Shown one piece after another: positions 1 to 5,833 of a stretch of DNA of 16,946 bases (its first letter is position 1; each line of letters opens with the position of its first letter). Origin of the DNA: Bacteroidales bacterium UBA4284. GTDB taxonomy: Bacteria > Bacteroidota > Bacteroidia > Bacteroidales > UBA932. The stretch spans positions 1-16,946 of the forward strand of contig DGVM01000186.1 of NCBI GenBank assembly GCA_002395925.1. Direction: 5' to 3'. The notes below the pieces were generated by a model. The model searched no databases. It worked only from the letters and a program-made list of their open reading frames with translations, and was not told the origin of the DNA. The translations under genes were made by a program, and so were the position numbers.

Positions 1-136
1 TAAGGTCTTCGAACTCGTATTCGTTGCCAAGGATGTTGAACAGGCCTTCCCGTGCGAAATCGGTAGTTGGACGGGCCTTGTAGCCCATAGGAGGGAAAAT
101 GGTCTTGCCCTTGAGACGTCCGCCGATTATTCTCAT
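1..136 (-). CDS. rsmD: 16S rRNA (guanine966-N2)-methyltransferase RsmD, N-terminal part
   Basis: The first 45 codons of a gene that runs leftward out of the window. The reading begins MRIIGGRLKGK and continues with KARPTTDFAREGLFNIL, the conserved N-terminus of RsmD; the family also has a downstream SAM-binding and NPPY region, which is not visible here. RsmD methylates N2 of G966 of 16S rRNA in the 30S subunit, in the cytoplasm. The ATG (136-134) shares bases with the TGA of the upstream gene (ATGA on the minus strand), so translation is probably coupled and this is the last visible gene of a leftward operon. The start is supported by the family's usual N-terminus (M-R-I-I-G-G). Identification is confident; completeness cannot be judged. 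Confidence 0.92.
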   Translation of the reverse strand, partial: MRIIGGRLKGKTIFPPMGYKARPTTDFAREGLFNILGNEYEFEDL

Positions 137-585
137 ATCCTCTCCACAGCTTTGAAATAACGGTACAGAGCCATTTCCTGCTCTGCCGTAAGGGGGTGAG
201 TGAAGCTGATTGTGGTGACTTCCGGATTGAGCTGCAGCGACTTCATGGCAAAGAATATATAGTACTGGGCCGTAGTGAAGTCGGGAGCGGCGAACTCGTT
301 TGCAAGCAGCAGACTCTTGCCCTGGGCTATCGCCATGCTAAGAACTGAATCTTTCCAGCAGCACAGGACTTTGTTGTACTCGCTGCAGCAATGGAGCTTT
401 TCCAGGATGTCAAAAATCCCGGGCGGAGTGTCTTCTCCGCTCGGGATATCGTAAACCAAAACCGCTGAATAGCGGGGTATTTTCTTGTAAGAAACCCTGT
501 CGCTGTCTTTAAGAGCAGCTACCTCTGCGAGCGCCTGAAAGGCCGATGAGGGGCTGAAAAAGTTCTCGGGGACAAGGGTGAACAC
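133..585 (-). CDS. short DUF3822-like protein
   Basis: A 150-residue protein with no known biochemical function. The start MFTLVPENFF, the central segment and the C-terminal YYIFFAMKSLQL...EQEMALYRYFKAV resemble the middle and end of DUF3822 proteins, which in Bacteroidota are commonly encoded directly before rsmD, as here. The family is usually about 250-280 residues, so this copy appears to lack the N-terminal part. It cannot be extended: the frame meets a TAA (minus strand, 603-601) five codons upstream of the GTG start at 585. A GGGAG sequence lies a few bases upstream of the GTG, unusual for this phylum, and may only reflect the end of the upstream gene. It starts 5 bases after the upstream stop and overlaps rsmD by ATGA. 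No signal peptide or membrane segment is visible. The family call rests on recalled pattern and neighbourhood, so it is moderate. Confidence 0.68.
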   Translation of the reverse strand: MFTLVPENFFSPSSAFQALAEVAALKDSDRVSYKKIPRYSAVLVYDIPSGEDTPPGIFDILEKLHCCSEYNKVLCCWKDSVLSMAIAQGKSLLLANEFAAPDFTTAQYYIFFAMKSLQLNPEVTTISFTHPLTAEQEMALYRYFKAVERI

Positions 586-590
586 AGCTG

Positions 591-1283
591 TTACTCCCAG
601 TTACCGGCGTTGTTGTTGGGGGCGGTGATGCTGCCAACCTGGAGGCCTTCGTATCTGTTCTGGTCGCGGCGGTCGGCGTCGAGGTTGATCCTGAGCTGGT
701 TGTCAAGACCCTTGAGGAGGATCTTGTAAGGCATGCGGGCCTCGAAGAGGGGCACGGGAACACCGGAAACCATACGGGTTACGGATTCCATCTGGGTGAG
801 CTCGCCTCCGGAGAAAGGTATGTACTTGAGGGAATCGACGCAGAAATCCTCCCTTCCACGGAAGAGGGTATCCTTGACGGGTATCTGGGTTACGATGGAG
901 AAGACGAGGTTCTTGTCGCCGTTCAGGTACATCTGATAAAGCTGGTCGGGGGTGATCCTGCGGTTGGCCTTCTTGACCTTTTCTGTGTGTGCCCATGCGA
1001 GGGAGTCGTCGGCGGAACCGATCTGGAGCACGATGGACATCTTTCCGTTCTCGAAGAAGTTCTTGAGGGAATCGACAGTGGAAGTGAACTTGCCGTTCTC
1101 TGTCTTGTATGCCACCTGGAGGGTGCGGATATCCTTGAGGCGCTGGATTGCGACTGCTTCGCGGCGTTCTTTCTGCTTGTTGAAGTTGACAGGCTTCATG
1201 ATGCTGCTGTAAATGGCGTACACCAAAGCCACGATTCCGATGAGGAGAAGAATCTCGAGGAGGATCTTTAATGTCTTGTTCAT
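591..1283 (-). CDS. conserved single-pass membrane protein, pseudopilin-like N-terminus
   Basis: A 230-residue protein of unknown function. The N-terminus MNKTLKILLEILLLIGIVAL is one strong membrane helix (about residues 5-27), followed by a charged stretch (NKQKERREAVAIQRLKDIR) and then LQVAYKTENGKFTSTVDSL. A helix followed by an A-x-Y-x-x-x-x-G-x-[FY] segment resembles bacterial pseudopilins, but I see no prepilin peptidase site before the helix. The remaining ~150 residues are soluble and probably periplasmic. The C-terminus (NNNAGNWE) looks like that of Bacteroidales homologues I recall, suggesting a full-length protein. I chose the ATG at 1283 over an in-frame ATG 21 codons upstream, because the upstream peptide is not signal-like and would cross the promoter at 1316-1346. 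It heads the leftward operon with the DUF3822-like gene and rsmD. Confidence 0.8.
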   Translation of the reverse strand: MNKTLKILLEILLLIGIVALVYAIYSSIMKPVNFNKQKERREAVAIQRLKDIRTLQVAYKTENGKFTSTVDSLKNFFENGKMSIVLQIGSADDSLAWAHTEKVKKANRRITPDQLYQMYLNGDKNLVFSIVTQIPVKDTLFRGREDFCVDSLKYIPFSGGELTQMESVTRMVSGVPVPLFEARMPYKILLKGLDNQLRINLDADRRDQNRYEGLQVGSITAPNNNAGNWE

Positions 1284-1315
1284 TTTATGTGTTTTAATTT
1301 GTTTGCAAAGTCGGA

Positions 1316-1346
1316 CAAAGTTATAAAATTGATTTATCAAATGCAA
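1316..1346 (-). promoter_or_regulatory. Bacteroidota-type promoter for the leftward operon
   Basis: On the minus strand TAACTTTG (1323-1316) matches the TAnnTTTG -7 box exactly, and a TTG (1346-1344) lies 20 bases upstream, the expected -33 position. The predicted transcript starts near 1312, giving a leader of about 30 bases before the ATG at 1283. This is one of the two best-formed promoters in the window. Confidence 0.6.
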
Positions 1347-1356
1347 TAATTATTGC

Positions 1357-1364
1357 TAAATTTG
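1357..1364 (+). promoter_or_regulatory. -7 promoter box for nrnA
   Basis: TAAATTTG matches TAnnTTTG. The -33 element is weak (TTTA at 1333-1336, spacer 20). Transcription would begin about 1368-1370, at an in-frame GTG (1369) and just before the ATG (1375), so the message would have almost no leader. The region overlaps the -33 element of the divergent leftward promoter. Confidence 0.5.
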
Positions 1365-1374
1365 CGCCGTGAAA

Positions 1375-2415
1375 ATGGTCGAAAAGGTACAGCTGCTGAG
1401 CAAATGGATAGACGAAGCTTCTTTCGTCTGTACCCTCTGTCATACGCACCCCGACGGGGACGCACTTGGCAGCAGCGCAGCCATGTATTCCTACCTTACG
1501 GCCTCCCGCGGCAAGCAGGCCATGCTCCTGCTGCCCGACCCCCAGTCTGCCGGGCTCGATTTTCTGCTCGCCGGTACCCAAGCCACTTCCGTGCATTCCG
1601 AGGCGGCAGCCGCAATCGCCCGATGTGACCTCCTCATCTGTCTGGATTTCAATACAATCAGCAGGACGGAAACGCTTTCGGAAGAATGTGGATCCTTCCG
1701 GGGACGCAAAGTGCTCATCGACCATCATGCCGCTCCCGACCTGGAGGCCTTCGACCTTGCGTTCAGCACCACCGAAGTGTCTTCGGCCTGCGAACTGCTC
1801 TTCGAGGTCCTGATGCAGATGCCCGACGTGCGGGGCAATGCCGGCCTCCTTCCGCCACGTTGTGCATACGCCCTGATGGCGGGCATGACCACCGACACCA
1901 ACAATTTCGCCAATTCCGTCTTCCCGGGAACGCTCCGTATGGCTTCCGCACTGCTTGAGGCCGGGGCCGACCGCGACGACATACTTCTGCGCCTCTATTC
2001 CAGCGGCCGCGAGCAGCGTCTGCGTGCCATGGGCGACATACTTCTCAACCGGATGGTCATCACCCCCGAAGGCGCGGCCCTCATCGTCCTCACCGCCGAT
2101 GTGCTGCAGTCTTACGGCCTTCTCGACGGCGAGTCCGAAGGATTCGTCAACATGCCTCTGGAAATCAAGGACGTACGCCTGAGCATCTTTGCCCGGCAAG
2201 AGGAGGACGGACGCTTCCGCGTTTCGCTCCGCTCGAAAAAGGGCACCAGTGCGCGCTCCCTCGCCGCCTCAGTCTTCCATGGCGGCGGACACGAGCAGGC
2301 CTCGGGCGGCCGGATACTAATACCCGAAGACATTCCCGACGCTTCTGCGGCGGCCGCTTACGTTGCTGCGGCAACGGCACGGTTCCTGCAGCAGCAAGAC
2401 GCCATTGAACAATGA
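1375..2415 (+). CDS. nrnA: bifunctional oligoribonuclease/pAp phosphatase NrnA (DHH family)
   Basis: A 346-residue DHH-DHHA1 phosphoesterase. NrnA enzymes degrade 2-5 nucleotide RNAs to mononucleotides and dephosphorylate 3'-phosphoadenosine 5'-phosphate, using divalent metals in the cytoplasm. Visible active-site motifs are H23-T-H25-P-D27-G-D29, D91 in LICLDFN, the DHH signature D116-H117-H118, D174 in MTTDTNN, and the DHHA1 substrate motif GGGH (303-306). Length and motif order are normal for the family. The ATG at 1375 is chosen; an in-frame GTG at 1369 would add two residues and lies nearly at the predicted transcription start. Its stop overlaps the start of the next gene (ATGA, 2412-2415), so it leads an operon with an FKBP-like lipoprotein and a MATE pump. 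RecJ, the other DHH group, is much longer, so NrnA is the better call. Confidence 0.92.
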   Translation: MVEKVQLLSKWIDEASFVCTLCHTHPDGDALGSSAAMYSYLTASRGKQAMLLLPDPQSAGLDFLLAGTQATSVHSEAAAAIARCDLLICLDFNTISRTETLSEECGSFRGRKVLIDHHAAPDLEAFDLAFSTTEVSSACELLFEVLMQMPDVRGNAGLLPPRCAYALMAGMTTDTNNFANSVFPGTLRMASALLEAGADRDDILLRLYSSGREQRLRAMGDILLNRMVITPEGAALIVLTADVLQSYGLLDGESEGFVNMPLEIKDVRLSIFARQEEDGRFRVSLRSKKGTSARSLAASVFHGGGHEQASGGRILIPEDIPDASAAAAYVAAATARFLQQQDAIEQ

Positions 2416-3470
2416 AAATGAAGAAATACATCATATTTGCAGCCGCATTCGTATGCGCGCTTGCCTCCTGCGGCCGCACCGTGACCACCAATGTGCACGA
2501 CGCCGACAAGGTGGGATTCGACGCCTGGGTACACGTCCAGAAAGAAAAACACCCCGAGTACCTCTGGCGGCAGACCGCTCTGGGCTCGTGGATACTCGAA
2601 GAAACCGTCGGCACCGGAGAACTGATGGATACCGGTATCGATTCCATGTACGCCCGTGTCAATTTTACTTACCGCAACACCTCGGGTACCATTACCTCCA
2701 CCAACCTGGAGTCCATGGCCAAGCAGCTTGGAACATACAGTGAGTCATATTATTACGGCCCTTACGTGTGGTATGCCGACGGCATTTATTCCGGAATCGA
2801 AGAGATACTTGACGGCATGCGCGACGGCGGACGCCGCAAGGCTGCGGTTCCCGGTTGGCTGCTTACCTACACACGCTACGACTCTCCGGAAAAATATCTC
2901 AACGATTCCACTTCGCTCGCGCCGGTAGTCATCGACGTCGAGCTGGTCGATCATTTCATCAATGCCGAGACCTGGGAGCTCGATTCCATCTCCCGCTACC
3001 TGGTACGCAATTTCACGGAGAAGTTCGGGACCGATCCCGCCAAGGCCAAGGCTGATTCTTCCGGTGCGCACGGCTTCTACTACATCAGCGGGGAAGTTCC
3101 TGCCGGCAGCAAGACTATTTCCGATTCGACGGTGTATATCAACTACACCGGCCGGCTCCTTAACGGCAAGGTGTTCGATACTTCGATACGGGATACCGCT
3201 ATTTTCCACGGGGTGTTCAACAGCAGCCGCACCTACGGTCCGGTAGTCATACATTTCGGCGACAAGTGGAGCGACATCACGATGGGAACCAGCAAGACCA
3301 AAATAGTTGACGGCTTCGCCCGCACGCTGTCCGTCATGAAGGAATTCGAAAAGGGAACCGGCATCTTCTACTCACAACTCGGATACAAGTACTCCGGCTC
3401 CGGTTCGTCCGTCCCCGGCTATTCACCCCTGCGTTTCGACATCGAAATCGTCGAGAACAACGAAGACTGA
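2412..3470 (+). CDS. FKBP-type peptidyl-prolyl isomerase lipoprotein, two FKBP-like domains
   Basis: A 352-residue lipoprotein. Residues 1-20 are a lipoprotein signal peptide (hydrophobic YIIFAAAFVCA, then lipobox L17-A-S-C20), so the mature protein should be anchored in an envelope membrane facing the periplasm or surface. The C-terminal domain (about 235-350) is recognisably FKBP: VYINYTGRLLNGKVFDTS, then KIVDGFARTLSVM, then PGYSPLRFDIEIVE. FKBPs catalyse cis-trans isomerisation of Xaa-Pro bonds and help fold exported proteins. Residues about 45-185 look like a second, more diverged FKBP-like domain (SMYARVNFTYRNTSG ... YSGIEEILDGMRDGGRRKAAVPGWL). The usual VIxGW tryptophan is Phe in the C-terminal domain, so activity is uncertain. 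A flavobacterial relative, GldI, is a gliding-associated PPIase lipoprotein; no gliding genes are seen here. The ATG at 2412 overlaps the nrnA stop; an ATG at 2418 is possible. Confidence 0.85.
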   Translation: MKMKKYIIFAAAFVCALASCGRTVTTNVHDADKVGFDAWVHVQKEKHPEYLWRQTALGSWILEETVGTGELMDTGIDSMYARVNFTYRNTSGTITSTNLESMAKQLGTYSESYYYGPYVWYADGIYSGIEEILDGMRDGGRRKAAVPGWLLTYTRYDSPEKYLNDSTSLAPVVIDVELVDHFINAETWELDSISRYLVRNFTEKFGTDPAKAKADSSGAHGFYYISGEVPAGSKTISDSTVYINYTGRLLNGKVFDTSIRDTAIFHGVFNSSRTYGPVVIHFGDKWSDITMGTSKTKIVDGFARTLSVMKEFEKGTGIFYSQLGYKYSGSGSSVPGYSPLRFDIEIVENNED

Positions 3471-3473
3471 CGC

Positions 3474-4856
3474 ATGGCAGCATCTGAAGCCGCACCGCTC
3501 GAACTCGGAACGGAAAAAATAGGCACCCTGCTGCGCAGATACGCCGTCCCGGGCATCATCGCCCAGACGGCGGCTTCGTTGTACAACATGGTGGACAGCA
3601 TCTACATCGGTCATATTCCCGATGTGGGGCCCTATGCAATCTCCGGACTCGCCGTCACCTTCCCGCTGATGAACATCAGCATTGCGCTCGGTACCCTTGT
3701 GGGTGTCGGCGCCATGACGCTGATCTCCATCATGCTTGGACAGAAAAACTACCAGACGGCTGCCCGTGTGCTCTCGAATGCCCTGAGCCTCAATACAATA
3801 ATCGGAATTGTATTCACCGTCGTAACCCTTGCTTTCCTCGATCCCATCCTGTATTTCTTCGGAGCGAGCGAGCGTACGCTGCCGTTTGCCCGGGACTACA
3901 TGACCATAATCCTGCTGGGCAATACCTTCGCCCATCTGATGCATGGCTTCAACGGCATCATCCGTTGCTCGGGGCATCCCAAGACCGCGATGGGGCTCAC
4001 CCTTTTCACCGTCATATCCAATGCCATCCTCGATCCCATATTCATCTTCGGACTGGGCATGGGCATACGCGGTGCGGCTCTTGCGACCGTTGCCTGCCAG
4101 ATACTTGCGCTCATCTATACGTTCAAGTTCCTGGCCGACAAAAAGCACTTCCTGCATTTCACCAAGCCTCTGTTCCGCATCGACTGGCCGGTCGCAAAGC
4201 GCTCCATAGCCATCGGCGCCGGTCCTTTCCTGATGAACTGTGCCGCAAGCCTGGTGGCCCTCTTCGTCAATCAGCAGCTGCGCAAGTACGGCGGGGACCT
4301 GGCAATCGGGGCCTATGGCATCGTGAATCGCTTCACCATGCTTTTCGCCATGATCTGCATGGGCTTCAACCAGGGTCTGCAGCCTATCGCCGGCTACAAT
4401 TACGGTGCGCGCCTTTATCACAGGGTAAAGGAGGTATTCATACTCGCCGCCAAATGGGAAGTGCTGGTTACAGCTTTGTGCTGCGCCATCTCGTTGTTCT
4501 TCCCAAGGGCCGCCTGTTCGCTCTTCACCAACGATCCTCAGCTTCTCGACCTGTCTTCGAGGGGCCTTCGCCTTATGAACTGCGGTTTCGCGCTGGTGGG
4601 CTTCGGTATGGCCTCTTCCAATCTTTTCCAGAGTCTGGGCATGGTGGGCCGTGCCATATTCCTGTCGCTCAGCCGTCAGCTTATTTTCCTGCTGCCGCTG
4701 GTCTATGGCCTGCCTCTTCTGTTCAAGGAAGAAGGTGTATGGCTGAGTTTCCCGATATCGGATATACTCAACATCATAGTTTCGGCGATTCTCGTCGCGC
4801 ATCTTTTCCGCCGCTTCAATAAACTGCGCGACGGACAAGAGGCAATCAAGCTGTAA
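3474..4856 (+). CDS. MATE family efflux transporter
   Basis: A 460-residue inner-membrane protein with about 12 hydrophobic segments, the normal size for MATE (NorM/DinF/MepA-like) exporters, which use Na+ or H+ gradients to expel cationic drugs and metabolites. Family hallmarks are visible: LYNMVDSIYIGH near the N-terminus, NAILDPIFIFGLGMGIRGAA closing the first half, and FNQGLQPIAGYNYGA in the second half. The substrate cannot be read from the sequence. It begins 3 bases after the FKBP lipoprotein stop, suggesting co-transcription with nrnA. Its stop is one base from the stop of the convergent truA, so there is no room for an intergenic terminator. Family call is confident; subfamily is not assigned. 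Confidence 0.93.
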   Translation: MAASEAAPLELGTEKIGTLLRRYAVPGIIAQTAASLYNMVDSIYIGHIPDVGPYAISGLAVTFPLMNISIALGTLVGVGAMTLISIMLGQKNYQTAARVLSNALSLNTIIGIVFTVVTLAFLDPILYFFGASERTLPFARDYMTIILLGNTFAHLMHGFNGIIRCSGHPKTAMGLTLFTVISNAILDPIFIFGLGMGIRGAALATVACQILALIYTFKFLADKKHFLHFTKPLFRIDWPVAKRSIAIGAGPFLMNCAASLVALFVNQQLRKYGGDLAIGAYGIVNRFTMLFAMICMGFNQGLQPIAGYNYGARLYHRVKEVFILAAKWEVLVTALCCAISLFFPRAACSLFTNDPQLLDLSSRGLRLMNCGFALVGFGMASSNLFQSLGMVGRAIFLSLSRQLIFLLPLVYGLPLLFKEEGVWLSFPISDILNIIVSAILVAHLFRRFNKLRDGQEAIKL

Positions 4857-4857
4857 T

Positions 4858-5631
4858 TCAGTATTTTACGTCTGTAAGAAACAGCGCGTGACCGGGTACG
4901 GACTCTCCGGCCTCGCTGCGCCGTGACGCTCCTCTCCCGGTGCCCTCGGGCAGTATGAGCGAAGCGAAATCCTCCTGGCTGCGGCGTCCGCGTCCCACTT
5001 CCAGCAGCGTGCCTACGACCGCCCGTACCATGTTGCGGAGGAATCTGTCTGCGGAAATGTCGAAACGCCAGCACGACCCCTCACCGGGCTCCAGTGGTGA
5101 ATCATACCGCACCCACACGGCCTGCGAGACGGTGCATACGGAGGTCTTGTTGTCGCCGCCGCTCTTTTCGAAGCAGGAGAAATCGTGACGGCCGAGTAAC
5201 AACCGGGCGCAGCTGTTCATGAGTTCGAAATCGATTCCTGGGTAGCCGTACCAGTAAGACCTGTCGTCCAAAAAGGGATTCTTGACCCGGTGCAGGAAGT
5301 AGGAATAACTGCGCTGCACGGCGCTGAACCTTGCGTGGAAATCGGGCTCGGCAGGGGATATGCCCAGTATGCTTACCGCCTTGGGAAGTATGGCGTTGAG
5401 CCTGTAGCGAAGCTGCTGGCAGTCAACGGACCCGTCGAAGTCGAAGTGCGCCGTATAGCGGAGGGCGTGTACGCCGGTGTCGGTGCGTCCGGCTCCGGTG
5501 ACGGCCGTTCTGCAGTGGAGCAGGGTCCCGAGGGCGTCTTCCATCGCACCCTGTACCGTCGGCACTCCCGGCTGTATCTGCCAGCCGCAGAAAGGCGCCC
5601 CGTTGTACGACATGTCTATTCTGTATCTCAC
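4858..5631 (-). CDS. truA: tRNA pseudouridine(38-40) synthase TruA
   Basis: A 257-residue enzyme that converts uridines 38-40 of the tRNA anticodon arm to pseudouridine. The catalytic aspartate is D51 within GAGRTDTGVHA. Other TruA features are the N-terminal Y-N-G-x-x-F-C-G-W-Q-I-Q-P and the C-terminal FLRNMVRAVVGTLLEVGRG and ALFLTDVKY. I chose the GTG at 5631: it gives the family's usual R-Y-x-I start and normal length. Longer in-frame starts up to 5787 would add a low-complexity, non-conserved peptide and would run through the -7 box at 5644-5637. A short insert rich in G, R and S (GTGRGASRRSEAGES) precedes the C-terminal strand. It is transcribed alone, convergent to the MATE gene. Confidence 0.94.
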   Translation of the reverse strand: MRYRIDMSYNGAPFCGWQIQPGVPTVQGAMEDALGTLLHCRTAVTGAGRTDTGVHALRYTAHFDFDGSVDCQQLRYRLNAILPKAVSILGISPAEPDFHARFSAVQRSYSYFLHRVKNPFLDDRSYWYGYPGIDFELMNSCARLLLGRHDFSCFEKSGGDNKTSVCTVSQAVWVRYDSPLEPGEGSCWRFDISADRFLRNMVRAVVGTLLEVGRGRRSQEDFASLILPEGTGRGASRRSEAGESVPGHALFLTDVKY

Positions 5632-5636
5632 AACTG

Positions 5637-5644
5637 CGAAATTA
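5637..5644 (-). promoter_or_regulatory. -7 promoter box for truA
   Basis: On the minus strand TAATTTCG matches TAnnTTTG at all fixed positions but one (C for T). It ends 5 bases before the GTG start, so the mRNA would be almost leaderless. I see no convincing -33 TTG; AT-rich sequence with T-runs lies there. Confidence 0.42.
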
Positions 5645-5732
5645 GCAATATTTTTTGATAGGAATGATAAAAAAATCAGCTGCTTTCTGTTAATGAAAGA
5701 TTTTTGGATGGATTTGGATTTTGGAAAAAGGA

Positions 5733-5749
5733 GTGTAGTGGGACTACAC
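5733..5749. repeat. 7-bp inverted repeat in the truA/DPP IV intergenic region
   Basis: GTGTAGT, a GGG loop, then ACTACAC: a perfect 7-bp palindromic stem with a 3-base loop. It lies about 70 bases upstream of the predicted DPP IV promoter and about 100 bases upstream of truA. On the minus strand a short T-run follows after a few bases, but no gene would need termination there. It could be a small operator or a chance hairpin. The rest of 5632-5833 is AT-rich with no credible gene. Confidence 0.35.
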
Positions 5750-5818
5750 GACTGATGACAAAACTCAAAGACAACAAAAAGATTCATAAAAATGATGCAG
5801 GTATTTTTTTTGAATGAC

Positions 5819-5826
5819 TATCTTTG
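5819..5826 (+). promoter_or_regulatory. -7 promoter box for the DPP IV-folC-A2M block
   Basis: TATCTTTG matches TAnnTTTG exactly and ends 7 bases before the ATG at 5834. The -33 region has no clear TTG at the usual spacing; a T-run (5804-5811) lies too close. It predicts a leader of only about 4 bases. Confidence 0.45.
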
Positions 5827-5833
5827 TAACGAT

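Noticed and set aside
1321..2199. 292-codon minus-strand open frame over nrnA
   Set aside because: It is a mirror of nrnA without its own motifs or start signals.
3965..4822. 285-codon plus-strand frame inside the MATE gene
   Set aside because: It is a frame-shifted reading of MATE with R/H/P-rich composition and no membrane character.
3423..4838. 471-codon open frame on the minus strand
   Set aside because: It lies antisense to the clear MATE gene; its composition is rich in charged residues with no family motif, as expected from the mirror of GC-rich codon use.
5693..5755. 20-codon open frame starting MKDFWMD between truA and DPP IV
   Set aside because: Too short, no promoter of its own and no leader-peptide features such as a run of one amino acid; probably chance.
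5632..5787. Upstream extension of truA to an ATG at 5787
   Set aside because: The added 52 residues are not TruA-like and would cover the -7 box; the GTG at 5631 gives the normal N-terminus.
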